Numbered from the stretch's first letter, positions 24,391 to 40,277 are shown. The stretch: DNA of 64,000 nt from Candolleomyces eurysporus (GCA_027579435.1 JANBPK010000812.1:181204-245203), one strand, 5' to 3'. Numbers and translations: made by a program. The notes: generated by a model not told the origin, from the letters alone.

Positions 24391-26650
24391 AACGCGGGAC
24401 CCGTCATGCGATTATCGAGCATGGAAGTGGCCCTGAAGGAAACTGGCCACATTCGGATCGAGCTTGACGCAGTAGCCAATCTGTCTCGTCACCCATCATA
24501 AAAGTAGAAAAGCTAAGCCCTACGGCTTCTACTTCAGCGAGCTGTGGCCCTGAGCCTCTGGGTAGCTTACTTACTACACAAGAATTCGGTTTAAGGCGTA
24601 CTCGAGGTTTGAAGTGCAACGCGGTGAGAAAAATTCATATAAACGAACACAATGTAAGTCACGTTATACAATGAGCGTTGGTAAGTGAGCATTGAGATTT
24701 ATTTATAAGAGATTGAAGATCTCGTAGGAGGAAGGAGGTTAATACTGAGAGTATGCAGATACTACGATATCGCGCCTCGATATCAATATTTGCAGAGCGC
24801 GGAAGGTCCAGAGACATCACAGGTCAATAGGCAGGAAGTCTGATATTCGATTGATGCAAGGCTTCCAATGATACCTGGTAGAGAGCGCTAGCCGATAAAA
24901 TCAAGGCGTTAAAGGGTCTTCCGAGGCATTTTGACTCGGATAGTTCTGAGACACGGGACAGTCAGCTACTGATCACATCACTTCGGCCAGCGTTTTCCCG
25001 ACTTTTGTTCTACGAGATCTCGCCTTCCTTTTCTTCCTCCAACTCCAGGGTCATAACCCGTGCCCCATTCGCTCAATAATGGGGATGCTCCAGTCATGAT
25101 CAGGGCGTCCTTTTCCGCCTCTGAAACCCCCTTTGGTCGACGTTCGAAACCATTAATCTTCCTTCCCTCATCCTTGCCGTCATACTTTTTTGATCTATAG
25201 CACTAGACCCACAATGGTAAGCATCCCTTTTCCGACGCATCACGACGATTGATAGATGCCCCTCCTCTCGACAATGTCATTACCGAGTGCACAGCAACGA
25301 TCGCATCACGGACAGTAGACTCCGCTACGTGCAAGAGGTACGCGACAGTCGTAACAGGATCAAGGCCTTCGATTCTTAGATCTATCAAACCTTAAGATAC
25401 CCAGTAGTGGACGAGATTGACAGTGGGGTGATGGCTGTCCCGCTGATGAATCCAAGACGCCTCCGCTGAGCGATAGGGTCCCGAAGCAATAGGGTCCTGA
25501 AGCACGTTGTGAGCCCATTTGCCAGCACAAACAATTTCCTTGATGTTCCCTTTCATCGCTACCTAGATTCACACCACCACAACTACCGCCGCCTTTTTCC
25601 GTGCCCCAACGATATACCGCTCACACTTGTCAACAAGATACTGCATTTGATTCGACAAGCACCTCCTCTCTCCCCTCCCATTTTTATTTCTCCCCCGTTT
25701 CCTCAGTTTCCCCCCCCGCTAAGATACGCACCTTTGTAAGGAGATACAGGGTCGATACTAGGTCAAAATACCTCGGAACAGCTCCCGCATGAAGTGTCGG
25801 GCCACACGTTGTCTTGCCATCGTCTGAATCTCGGTGACATACTATCTCCTTGGTACTCCGTAACGTTCAGTCTGCTCCATGTCACAACTCGAATGCATAC
25901 TATCCGTCTGTGTCGGTACTCCCATTCCCCTCCACCTTCCACCTCTCATCGAGGACAATGACAGAATGCCGCCTTCCGCTTCCCGGTGGATCCCTCCGGC
26001 TCCGATTTTGACGAGGAGGCAGCACTTGCAGAAATACCCAGCTATTAAAGCGACAAGAAAATACCTCTCAATCCCCTGTCCGATTCTCAAAAGATGCATA
26101 AGCGGAATGACGATCTTGGCCGTATCGCTAGGGGTCGAGATAGAGGGATGTTCAATGGACTTTTCGAGAAAGTCAACGTGCATATCAGCTCGGCGGATAC
26201 AGCCGTAGTTGGCCTGGACCCACAGCCTAAGCAGAACGACCTGAACAAGCACAAACGCATCGGCGAGCAGAGAACGAATTGATGAGCGGTCAAGGTGAGG
26301 TGGAAACACGGATTTTTCTCTCTACTGGAAGCTCCTCCACCCAAGCCCATTGGTAGACCAGCGAGACGGCATCGATAACGGCAGTGCTCAGGATGGATGG
26401 ATGCCTAGGCATTATTAAGGTTTGATTACTTCCAGTCGACTGAACTCACTAACAGCACTGCTTTTGTCCGGGCCCATCCCGATGGATCCTGTCTGGCGTC
26501 TGACAACGCAAGGAGAGAATCAATAGAATCCCGAGACAGGCAAAGAGAAACTGTCTAGGCTTGGGTGAAGAGTGGTATCCGAGGGTGGTACTGATAAGAT
26601 TACACAGGCTTTCTTGATCTGACTGTAGCGCACTGGATGAGCACTCAGTT
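24391..26650. other. gene-poor stretch with one possible membrane-protein remnant
   Basis: The minus strand at 25842-26309 has an open frame with hydrophobic segments (FVLVQVVLLRLWVQ, LLRIGQGIERYFLVALIAGY), and 26449-26560 adds FLFACLGILLILSL. These could be exons of one broken gene, but I could not join them in frame. The plus strand of the same interval is equally open. Otherwise nothing seen. Confidence 0.3.
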
Positions 26651-26654
26651 TGAT

Positions 26655-26835
26655 GCCGGTGTTTGCTTGTCCATCGACCCATCTTGGGCGAATCGCATAA
26701 ATGGAATTCGGACAGCCCATTACTCATTGAATAGTAGTGACCGGCCGAGTTATATGCAGCACCCCACTTATTACAGCTTGCACTGGTACGCCCTCGGGCT
26801 CGCGCCTTGCAATAGGTCGGAGGTGGGTTAGCATT
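26655..26835 (-). pseudogene. clade II DUF6533 last-exon fragment
   Basis: Reads MLTHLRPIAR, then in a shifted frame KWGAAYNSAGHYYS and the remnant of the ISTMRFA tail, matching the last exons of copies 7-10 (TRMLLHLRSTAEREPAG, AYNSAGHE). A frameshift separates the two halves. Directly joined at its upstream side to a CDC7 3' fragment (see 26836). Confidence 0.7.
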
Positions 26836-27490
26836 CCCGGGTCGACGAAGTCGATGTCCTCGCAGACGCCCGTCACACCAAAGTGGCAGGGTTCGTAGTC
26901 GTCATCATTTTTCATTTTCGCGTTATTGTTTATTGCGTATGAGTTTACGCTAGCGGTAAAGGCTGTGGAGTAGGGTTGTGGGCCCAAAATAGACTGAATA
27001 ATCGACTCTAGGACAGGAGTCGCCGTCAGGTCGACGCTGCGTCGAAGACTCGGTAGCGGCGCGTGTTTGAGCACCCTTAGCTCCCTCCCTATCATTCTTT
27101 TCGGAATCCAAAACCAGTATTATCACCATCGATGTCGTCCAAATCCAAATCCAAATTCAGACAATCATCCAGCTCCCCCTGGATCCTTACTTTACGTCAT
27201 GTCATTCGTTCTGGTACGATATCTGGGACGTTGGTGTCAAACGTCCCGCCTGTGAATACCTCTTCGTCAGTCAACCTTTGGGCAGGAGGACCGATTTATC
27301 GATCAGGTGAGAGGAGTGGGGAAAAAAGGAGTACAGATGGAGTAGTGGAAGAACGATGAAAGATGTAACGAGGGAAGAAAGTCATCCGATCAAAAATGGA
27401 GCGGGAGAACGCGAAAGATAAGAAAAAGACAAAAAGGAACTCACATTGCAGAGAAGCAACTCTCTAAGCGACCATAGCAACTGGGCGGTA
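26836..27490 (-). pseudogene. truncated CDC7 3' fragment
   Basis: The minus strand keeps the C-terminal CDC7 block (KMKNDDDYEP, then TGVCEDIDFVDP, against KMKNDDDYEPRPFATGVCGDMHFVDP of the real gene, residues split here by a slash/ in the parent at 30410-30480). Further upstream, SVDLTATPVLESI aligns with the parent segment containing SVDLKGKSRAIDS, and 27135-27330 aligns with parent 31295-31560, including the intron before the last exon. The long low-complexity linker between these blocks is deleted and the frame is not kept. The fragment ends inside the exon coding the DFVDP residues, where DUF6533 sequence begins. Confidence 0.75.
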
Positions 27491-27761
27491 AAAGAACTCT
27501 TCCCTTCACTCGACTGAACTCGTCAACTTTTTGGACCAGCGTCCCCGACGGGGCTTGTAGGTCGAGAGAAGGATTGACGTGCCCGAGGGACCGGCGAAGA
27601 GAAATGATATAAGCTTGGGTTTAGTGGTATAAGACTGCAGCGCTGACGAGATTTAATATTATACAAGCGTCTCTTGTTGTACTCCTAATACAATGCATTT
27701 CTTTCGTAAGCGTTGTTTGAGGGCTAAGACTGTACGGTAATGGTTTGTCCACCCTTCCATC

Positions 27762-29500
27762 CTAAGCAAATCGCATAGTTGAAATGTCTGACCGTCCGTG
27801 ACCTATCGAATACTCGCGACCAGCTGTGTTGTAGACAGCACCCCACTTTTCGTCGTTTGAGCCAGGTACGCCATTGGCCTGGCCATTTGCGACAGACCGG
27901 AGGTGAAGTAACATCCGGGTAGAGAGAATGGCATGCAGGACGGCTTCTGGCCTGAAGAAGCATAAGTCAGTAAAGCGTGAGTGACTGGTACCACGAAGGA
28001 GCCATCATTCGACGTACTGGCCAAGTATACACTTATAACTAAGGGATCGCACAAGTATGCACGTAGAGCCAGGGGAGTTCTAATGGCGCTCAGTCAGCAT
28101 AGGAAGCTCCCTAGTTGAGATGAATCGGCCCTACTACGGATGCAACATTCAGAACGATGTTTGTTAGCGCAGCGGCTGCAGATAGACTTGTTAAATTTTT
28201 GAAGCCGTCGCGACGAGCGTTGGAAGCTTACCTGACAAGCACGCGAAGTAGCTGACCCCATCTCTGTAAAAAGCCTTGATCAAAGAGCTTTTCTGGTCCC
28301 TGTATTTTCGGAACAGGATAAATAGCATGCCGAGCATTGCGACTGCATTAACGTGTAAGATGCCTTGTAACACTGTCAGGGACTGGAGCGAGGGCGTACT
28401 GATTCCATTGGATAGAGCGAGTGAGAACACTGCTCCCAAAACTTTGTGATCTCCACCGGCGTGAATGCACACATAACGCATCGGCGAGCTTAGATCTATC
28501 GTCAAAAATTTAGCGCTGAAGAAGATCAACCTCTAAAACGGGAACGTACAGAGCACCGAGCTATAGAATTTGCCCAATAGAGCACCTCCGGCGCTGCTGA
28601 GTCCCTGAAACACGAGGTATTGAGGACGCCGTTCAAAGTAGCCAAGAAGGGCGCCGAAGAACTGACAAAGAATGCGACCAAAGAGACCGCCAACACACGC
28701 TTGTCTCTGCCGGAAAAGCCGTACAAACGAACAAAAAGGATAGCTGTAGTGATCGCGTCGGATGCAGTGGTCACGTAGAGACATTTATCACAGGGTGCTT
28801 ACCTTCAGACAGGATTATGACCAAAGCGGTCGATACTTTTGAGCAGCGGTTAGTCAGTAGGTATGGGAAACTGGGAAGAAACCTACCAGCAACTTGCAGA
28901 AGCAGCTCCTTGCAACCTTCTGAAGTGGTGTCCAGAGGGAAGTTGTCTATCGTATAGCTCCAAGTCAGCGATTGAGCTCCATATACTTGAGAGCTGCCTC
29001 CACTTGATACTTACAACGTACAGTAAGGGCTGTATTTACCAGCGCATAGTATCGCACCGCGAGGAACAAAATTTTTGGTATGCTCCAGGGGGCTGGCCAT
29101 ATTAGCTGGACCTAAGCAGCGAGCCTTTTAGTTACGAGTTCATGACCGTATATCAAGGACCAGGCTTACCTCGTTCGGGAATGTGTGTACATAGTCCGCG
29201 ACCTGTTGCAGTTATCGATTGAGTTTGGCACAGCAATCCACTTGGTGGCTTACCGTGAGGGTAGAGCAGGCAACGACCTGGGTGTGTCCGTTTGAGCGCT
29301 CATGAATATTTTTGATACTGGGCCCTCAAGGGGCGATAAAATCGAATTGAACGCACAAGATACTGGAAGTTCGAAGGTTCTGAGATGAGGAAAGCTCATT
29401 AGTATAACGAATTTGGGCGGACCTTGGAAACCTGGGAAAGCTGGCGCTGTAGAACCAATTGAGACCAGTCGATACTCGGATCCGAGAGAGGGAGAGCCAT
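27762..29500 (-). CDS. DUF6533 membrane protein, copy 7 (clade II)
   Basis: Starts at 29498-29500 (MALPLSDPSIDWSQLVLQRQ). Exon 2 is the 6-nt TATCTT (29357-29362). It is followed by VVACSTLT (24 nt), VADYVHTFPNE (33 nt) and VQLIWPAPWSIPKILFLAV with RYYALVNTALTVR. Further exons: DNFPLDTTSEGCKELLLQVA, AILFVRLYGFSGRDKRVLAV, GLSSAGGALLGKFYSSVL, MRYVCIHAGGDHKVLGAVF, FYRDGVSYFACLS, AAALTNIVLNVAS, and a last exon PEAVLHAILSTRMLLHLRSV ending DISTMRFA. The short penultimate exon is best read as 21 nt ending in a GTACGT donor, shorter than in copies 8-11. Unlike copies 8-11, the donor after VIILSE is a normal GTAAGC. It lies just downstream of CDC7 in the same orientation. Confidence 0.85.
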
Positions 29501-30222
29501 CACTAGGGAAGGACTTTCGATGGTGTGGTCGGAGGAGGGAAGCTTGATGTCTGTTAGAGGAAGATATATAATTCCTTTATAGAGCCTTCACATCTCTCAA
29601 AGCTATCGCTGATGATGTTGGAATCAGACAGGATGGGATCAACATAGTGACGAACCTTTCATCAGGCCTGGGATGGGCGAATGATCTGGGGTTATTAAGT
29701 ATGACAGGCATCACATCTATGCTGGTACACCGCCCAATGCAGGGTTTTCAGACATATATTTGGGCGTATCTCATCAGCGCGAGAACAAAAAGTCGTCGAG
29801 AGTTGCCGAGGCATGACGGCAATATTATTACTTGCAATCAGAAGGTGGATATGGGAGAGGCACTTTGAGAGGAGTAGTGTCAGTGGGAGCAGTGCCATCA
29901 ACTTCGATTCGGAAGGAACAATCAGAAGGTAGGTCACAGGGGTTGTTCCGATTCTTAGGAAGCCTGATTGATGCTCAGGCAGCGCAGTGGACAGTTTCTG
30001 AGCGCCTATCTCTGACCTAAGATTCTGCTGGTGTTTCGTTTTGTTCAGCTTCTACATTCACACACACACATACACATACACACACACCCGACGTGAACGC
30101 AAGTGGGCCTCACTCGCCGTGACATATTTCATTTCAATCATTCGATCTTCTCTTCTTTACGATAGCCTATACGTACTCTGGTGCTCTCCACTTCAAGTTC
30201 CAGCACCTTCCACCGCCTCATC
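29501..30222. other. intergenic between copy 7 and the CDC7 3' end
   Basis: A TATATAA box at about 29564-29571 lies 65-70 bp upstream of copy 7 on its strand. A CA-rich microsatellite lies at 30059-30088. No gene seen. Confidence 0.45.
30059..30088. repeat. CA microsatellite
   Basis: An interrupted (CA)n tract of about 30 nt with two CATACA variants, 135 bp downstream of the CDC7 stop codon. Confidence 0.85.
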
Positions 30223-34121
<3,899 letters not shown>

Positions 34122-35113
34122 TTGGACTGGCTGGAGAGAAGTCGACGAGCTGTCAGAGTCCAGAGAGTTTGGGGCGCGTCGACTGCCAAAAATGAGCAGA
34201 GGAGAGCCCTTTTCGATTTCAACAGCCACGCGACGACGACGCGTCGGTGCCTTTACCGTCACGTGTGGGAAAATACATCGGCAGGACCGGCACCTTGGCG
34301 CATAGCGTGGTGGCTTGTACCGGCTGCAGCGCATCAAGGCGTCTTGGTGAGTTGAGGAAATTAGGTTCTGGTAGCACCCACCACATCTCAGACTCATCGA
34401 TGAACGGCTGGATCTCTCAGATCACCAGAGAAATGCCCTCCTGGCCACAGCAACTCTCCTGTCCTCCTTCCAAATTCAAAACGCCCCTCGCTTCCCGTGG
34501 CTGCTAGGATTCGACGACGATGGTGCTTTCTCGACCGTACCCGGCTGGCCCATGCTTTGGTTTTTCTTTTGGGCTCTGTATTACACCACCGTCCTCCATA
34601 ACTTCCGATTCTGAAATGGAAGCAATCATTATGGGCAGGACAGTGCGCATGAAGGCGGTATCGGACAGCAAGAGGATCAGACCCTGATTATTGGCTCTAT
34701 TCATCTTCCCGATGAAACCACTCCCATGATATGCGCCCCCATGTTCTTCGCTAAATATACTTACTTCTAATAATGTTGGGCTCTTTTAAATGGCACCAGT
34801 GTAGCCCCCAATAAGTGTAAGATTATGACACCCACCTCTGTATGTTGCACTCGCAAACTACAGAGAGTCAGTGTAGGAGAGCGACGCTCCGCTGCCCACG
34901 ATCCGTTCCAAGATGGAAATCCAATTGTAGCGCTTCGGGTGCTCGCCCATCCATATCATAATCCTAAGATTCTCCCGTTGATGATCGGTTTAATTGGAGC
35001 ACTGCGGTCTATTCCCTAGATATGGAACTTAGTTGCAGAGGGATGATATATCTACGCCTAACATCACCCTTCGTTCCTGTAGCTCACTTCTCAAAAAGAT
35101 CCCTCTCTTGAAT
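34122..35113. promoter_or_regulatory. divergent CDC7 / DUF6533 copy 8 promoter region
   Basis: About 1 kb separates the CDC7 start (minus) from the copy 8 start (plus). Large parts reappear upstream of copies 9 and 10 (about 37855-38603 and 41370-42369), together with the first 0.4 kb of CDC7. A near-identical block just before each DUF6533 start (35041-35070, 38531-38560, 42301-42330, weaker at 45595-45625) contains GGTATATCTACGCCTA or a close variant, a candidate core promoter 45-75 bp upstream of the ATG. Confidence 0.55.
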
Positions 35114-36781
35114 ATGAGTGCGGAATTATCAAAGTTCCTTGCAGCGTACCGCGCCCGCCAGGTCAGTTGGAGTCCAGGACGCCATCTCCAGACGAATAAA
35201 TCTAATCTTCGAGTTCTCCAAACCTGTAGAATCTTGTGCGTCTCATTTAATTCACGTCGCTGAGAGAGGCTGTTTGGTTTATCCGTCGAGTGCGAGCATA
35301 GGATGTCGCTTGCTGTACTCTCATGGTGGGCCACCAAATCCCTCTGTTACCCTGTCAAGTTCCACAATACAACTCTCAATCAGGTCTCCGACTATTTGCA
35401 TACGCTTCCCAGCGAGGTACGTGTAGTCCTAGAACTGCAGTGCCAAGACTCCAAATAATAACCCGTGCAATGCACCTAGATTCGATTGGTGTGGCCAGCC
35501 CCCTGGAGCTTGCCGAAGGTCCTGTTCCTAGCCGTGCGGTACTATGCTATGGTTAATGTGGCTTTAACTATACGTTGCAAGTATCAACTGGATACCTCAA
35601 CGGAACGAATCTCGATAGCTGATACAAACCTCTGTTCTCAAAGACGATTTTCCTGCCCACAACTCCCCGAGCGCTTGCAAGCAGTTGTTTCTTGAGGCTG
35701 CTGGTACTGTTCAACTTAAGTTCGGAATCAATTTACTGACCAAACCCATCTCAAAGTATCAACCTCCCTGGTGATCCTCCTTTCTGAAGGCAAGTGAAAG
35801 ACATTCTATAAGACAGCTTGCATCTAACGCGAACCCTGCAGCTATTCTATTTGTGCGGTTATACGGTTTCTCCGGGGGAGCAAAACGGGTCCTTGTGCTC
35901 TGCATCCTCACATATACCGTCAGTTCTTGATGCAACTCTCCCTACGTCATCTCAGTCCGGTCCCAGGGAATCACCGCTGCTTCATGTACATTCTTCGCGA
36001 AATTCTATCACACTCTATCCTGTGCGTTCCCGTCCCATTGATTAGTCCTTCCAAGCTGACTGCACGTTCGACGATATTAGACGCCGATTCCCCTATACCC
36101 CATGTGTGCGTTCACTCCGCGAATCACATGTACTTTGGAGCAGTGTATACATTCCTCCTCTTCAATGTGGCCATCACGTTGTTTCTCCAACTTCCAGATC
36201 CTGATAACCACGCGCGAGGCATCCATCTCACGTGCTCTCGCAGTTGCAATGTTCGGCATGCTTTTTATAATGTATCGCAAATATATGGCCTACAGGAGCC
36301 CTTTGATCAAGACATTCTACCGGGATGGCATCGGATATTTTGTGTGTGTGGCAGGTGAGAATCTCTTGCAATCCAAGCACTCCCAGGATTAAACGCGCTT
36401 GACAATTATATTAGCGCTGGCGCTCACGAATCTCATTATAAATTTCGCACCGGTATGCCCGATTTATTTCGAGTTTCCTGTCCCCACTGAACGCCGTAAA
36501 GGTTGAGCCTATATACAAGCTTATCGTTTCACCGTACGTCCATCTAATCTGATTGTTCGACCATGATCCCAACTTACTCTTCCTTTTCTTTCAGTTATAG
36601 GCTCGAAACCACCCTTCATGCCGTCCTCTCCACCCGTATGTTACTCCACCTCCGGTCTAGTGCAGAGCGTGAGCCAGCTGGAAGCCGCAATTATTCATGG
36701 GGTAATGCGTATAACTCGGCCGGTCATGAGTCTCCCGCGGGCGATGAACCGTCCGAGATTTCTACTATGCGGTTTGCGTAG
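35114..36781 (+). CDS. DUF6533 membrane protein, copy 8 (clade II), one splice donor lost
   Basis: Starts at 35114 (MSAELSKFLAAYRARQ). The 6-nt exon is AATCTT (35230-35235), coding N-L. Then DVACCTLM, VSDYLHTLPSE and IRLVWPAPWSLPKVLFLAV. The following donor is GCAAGT, where sister copies have GTAAGT. The next exons are DDFPAHNSPSACKQLFLEAA, VSTSLVILLSE (GC donor at 35790), AILFVRLYGFSGGAKRVLVL, GITAASCTFFAKFYHTL, HVCVHSANHMYFGAVYTF, FYRDGIGYFVCVA, ALALTNLIINFAP, VEPIYKLIVSP, and a last exon LETTLHAVLSTRMLLHLRSS ending EISTMRFA. At 36174-36179 the donor expected after FNVA reads TCACGT instead of GTACGT, so this intron cannot use its usual GT. It may be a recent pseudogene or use a nearby alternative donor. 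Confidence 0.72.
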
Positions 36782-37345
36782 AGTAGACCTCGGATACGTT
36801 CAAATGAGAACTCAGCCGTTGGGTGATCCGGGCGCCAGAAGTAGAATCAGATAAAACATACCGTGAATTTGAACCTAGGTCCCGACTGGCCAACCCTTGG
36901 TACACGCAAAAACACGCACTCGGAGTTGAATCACCACCATGTAGAATGGTAAAGAAGTGGCCAACATTTGCCTCCTACCCCTCACCTTCAGTCGGCGACA
37001 GACCGTTCTTCTTCAAGTACCCAGGAGAATGAGTGTCGAAATTGCCAGTTTCCCTCAATCTCGGCCTTCTCTGTGGCAAGAGTACTGGCAGCTCTGCCGT
37101 TCATTTGTGAGTAGGGCAGGCGGAGATGTCGACTATGTGGTTTGCTTAGTATGCCCTGGCTGTGGGACAGGAAGTGGGAATTCAACTTGGAATAGGCGCT
37201 TGGGCTCGAAATTAGATGACTGCATTGATTGGGCTTGAGGCCAGAGATTGGCTAGGCTCAACCACGGTGCAACGGACGGACGGTTCTGCGTCAAGACCGG
37301 AGGGTCGGGATGGCAGAATCTTGTAGACTGCCAAATATGACGAGA
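36782..37345. repeat. 3' flank of tandem unit 1
   Basis: Non-coding. Nearly the same sequence follows copy 9 (about 40278-40828) and, more diverged, copy 10 (about 44079-44655), so it is part of the duplicated unit. Open frames here are not conserved in frame between the units. Confidence 0.7.
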
Positions 37346-38100
37346 CAGCCACACGGGAACGGCCAGGAGGCCGACCTCACCTCGCCGGAGGAGCCCGAGT
37401 CTGAGCAATCCTAGGTATCACTTTCGCTATGTGCTGCCGGTATTCCTCCATATCGGGGTAGGTCATCGGAGGTGAAATTCTGGATACTGTTATTGCTGAC
37501 GTGCCTCTTAGCCTTTCCGGCAGTGCGTGTTCGCGATTGGTCGAGCTTAAAAGCAGCGTAGTACGATGTATCTTCGCCTTCAGAGGGAGAACGATGTAGT
37601 TCGAGCGGGTTGGAAGAGTGCTAAGAAGAAGTAACTGTTGTTATCAGAAGCAGCACATTATGGCGGCTGGTCTTGCGCGTGGTGTTGTGGGTCTTCTTCT
37701 TGGCGTGGCAGGCATTCGGGCTTGCTGCAGAGAAGTAAAAGAGCTGTCAGAATCTAGAGAGCTTAAGGCGCGTCGACTGCCAAAAATGTGCAGAGGAGAG
37801 CCCTTTTCGATTTCAACAGGCCGACAACGACGCGTCGGCGCCTTTACCGGCACCTGTGAGAAAATACATCGGCAGGGGGGNACGTTGGCGCATAGTTAGG
37901 TGGTGGCTTCTTTACCACCGACTTTCAACCTGGGAGGGTCTTGTACTGGAGCTGCAGCGCAAGAAGGCGTTTTGGTGAGTTGAGGAAATTGGTAGCACCC
38001 ATCACGTCTCGGTGTCCCTCGCGGCCACAGCAACTCTCCTTCCTTCCAAATGCAAAATGCCCCTCGCTTCCCCTGGCTACTACGTTTCAACGACTATGGT
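37346..38100 (-). pseudogene. truncated CDC7 5' fragment, unit 2
   Basis: Aligns with the real gene from about 33738 (inside exon 1, the RGRPPIAPGR segment) to beyond its start, about 34500. It keeps VEIEKGSPL, IFGSRRA, SLDSDSS and MPATPRRR, but indels (for example loss of the SRDD-type codons near 37460 and a shifted frame after the start) destroy the frame, and the kinase domain is absent. N at 37881 follows a G run. It sits head-to-head with copy 9, exactly as CDC7 does with copy 8. Confidence 0.85.
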
Positions 38101-38603
38101 GCTCTCTCAATCCCATCCCGCTGACCTACGCTCTGTTTTTTTTNCTCAGGCTCCGTATTACGCCCCTGCCTTGGCATAACTTCCGACTCTGACAGGGAAG
38201 CATTCATTACGAGCAGGACAGCGCGCATAGAGGTGCTGTCGACCAGCGGAGAAATAAGAACCTGATTATTGGCTCGATTCATCTTCCTGAAGAAACCACT
38301 CCTGTAATCAGCGCTCGCTATGTATTCTGTTGACTGGCATCAGCGCAGCCTCAAGCATAGAATTATGTTACCTGATCCAATGCTGCTGTTCATTGTAGCG
38401 CTTCGCCCATTTGAGCCGCCGTTCTCCCATATCATGATTCCAAGATGCTCCCATTGATAATCGGTCTGATTGGAGAATCATAAACCAAGGACTACGTTCC
38501 ATTTTCCCGAGATCGAACTTGGTCATAGAGGGATGGTATATCTACGCCTAAGATCGCCCTTCGTTTCTGTGGCTCGCTTCTCAAGAAGATTCCTCCCTTG
38601 AAT
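38101..38603. promoter_or_regulatory. upstream region of copy 9 (duplicated block)
   Basis: Matches 34500-35113 upstream of copy 8. Contains the GGTATATCTACGCCTA block at 38535-38550. N at 38144 follows a T run. Confidence 0.5.
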
Positions 38604-40277
38604 ATGAACGCTGACTCGGTGAGGTTCCTTGAAGCATACCGCGCCCGGCAGGTTAGTTGAAGTCCAGGACACCATCTCCAGACGAACATATCTAATCTCC
38701 GCGCTCTCTAAACCTGTAGTATGCTGTGCGTCCCATTCATTTTACGTCCCTGGGAGAGCATGTTTGGTCTATCCGTTGAGTGCTAAAATCGCGAATATAG
38801 GATGTCGCTTGCTGTACCCTCATGGTGGGCCACCAAATCTCCTTGTTACCGGGTCAAGCTCTACAATAATAACTTTCATTCAGGTCTGCGACTATCTACA
38901 TACGCTTCCACGCGAGGTACGTCTAGTCCAAGAAGCGCAGTGCCGGGACCCTAAATGATAACTTGTCCAATGCGTCTAGATTCGATTAGTATGGCCAACC
39001 CCTTTGAGCTTGCCGAAGGTCCTGTTCCTGGCTGTGCGGTACTATGGTATAATTAGCCTGGCTTTAACTATGCGTTGTAAGTCCCAAATGGAATGAATCT
39101 CAATAGCTGACGCCAATCTTTTTGATCAGACGATTTTCCCGCGGATAGCTCCCCGAGCACTTGCAAGCAGTTATTTCTGGAGGCCGCTGGTACCTCGTCA
39201 ACTTCGGGCTAGAAATCAATCAACTGACCAAATGTCATTTCAAAGTATCAACCTCCCTGGTGATCTTCCTCTCTGAAGGCAGGTGTGAATGACATTCTAT
39301 GAGACAGCTTGCGTCTGACACAAACCCTGTAGTTATTCTATTTCTCCGCTTATACGGGTTCTCCGGGAGAGTAAAACGAGTCCTCGTGCTCTGTGTCTGC
39401 ACACATATCGTCAGTTATCAATTTAATTCTCTTCTACACATCATCTCAGCCCGTTTCCAGGGAATCCAGGCAGCTTCATATACATTTTTCGTGAAATTCT
39501 ATCACACTCTAGTCTGTGCGTTCTCGTCCCATCGACTGGTCTACTTCCAAGCTGGCTGAACGTCCGACGATATTAGATTACGATTTCCCTAGGCCCCATG
39601 TGTGCACTCACCGCAATGGGCATCACATGTACTTTGGAGCAGTGTTCGCGCTCCTCCTGTTCGATGTGACTAGTACGTCGTTTCTCCAACTCCCGGACCT
39701 GATAACAATAAGAGGCATCTATCTTACGTGCTCTCGCAGTTGCAATGTTCGGCATGCTTTTAATAATGTGTCGCAAATATATGGCCTACAGGAGCCCTTT
39801 GGTCAAGACATTCTACCGGGATGGGATCGGTTATTTTGTGTGCGTGGCAGGTGAGAATCTCTTGCAATCCAAGCACTTTCATGATTAAACGCGCTCGACA
39901 ATTATATCAGCGTTGGCGCTCACGAATCTCATTATAAATTTCGCACCGGTATGCCTTACTTATTTCGATTTTCCTGTCCCCACTGAACGCCGTTCAGGTC
40001 GAGCCTATATACAAGTTTACTCTTTCACCGTACGTCCATTCAATCTGATTGTTCGACCATGATCCCAATTTACTCTTCCTTTTCTTTGATTCATAGGCTC
40101 GAAACCAGCCTTCATGCCGTCCTCTCCACCCGGATGTTACTCCACCTCCGGTCTACTGCAGAACGTGAGCCAGCTGGAAGCCTCAACGATTCGTGGGGTG
40201 ATGCGTATAACTCATCCGGCCATGAGTCTCCCGTGGGCGATGAACCGTCCGAGATTTCTACTATGCAGTTTGCGTAG
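38604..40277 (+). CDS. DUF6533 membrane protein, copy 9 (clade II)
   Basis: Starts at 38604 (MNADSVRFLEAYRARQ). The 6-nt exon is TATGCT (38720-38725), Y-A. Then DVACCTLM, VCDYLHTLPRE and IRLVWPTPLSLPKVLFLAV. The usual exons follow with DDFPADSSPSTCKQLFLEAA, VSTSLVIFLSE (GC donor at 39279), VILFLRLYGFSGRVKRVLVL, HVCTHRNGHHMYFGAVFAL, a normal GTACGT donor where copy 8 has lost it, FYRDGIGYFVCVA, VEPIYKFTLSP, and last exon LETSLHAVLSTRMLLHLRST ending EISTMQFA. Very close to copy 8 in both exons and introns, so the duplication is recent. Intact by eye. Confidence 0.86.

Noticed and set aside
25842..26309. A 155-codon minus-strand frame with hydrophobic stretches
   Set aside because: The plus strand is equally open, no known family, and neighbouring hydrophobic frames could not be joined in phase. 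Left as a possible remnant only.
30059..30088. CA tract and other direct repeats considered as a CRISPR array
   Set aside because: The genome is eukaryotic and the repeats are contiguous without unique spacers.
34122..34397. Start of CDC7 at 34395-34397 instead of 34119-34121
   Set aside because: The upstream extension is open, but in unit 3 the matching sequence is not kept in frame, and MPATPTPRRR is a typical basic start. A longer protein cannot be excluded without cDNA.
34504..34704. Minus-strand mini-frame with SESEVMEDGG, partly repeated in units 2 and 3
   Set aside because: Similarity is explained by DNA duplication of the spacer. The frame is broken in unit 2, and no splice sites link it to CDC7.
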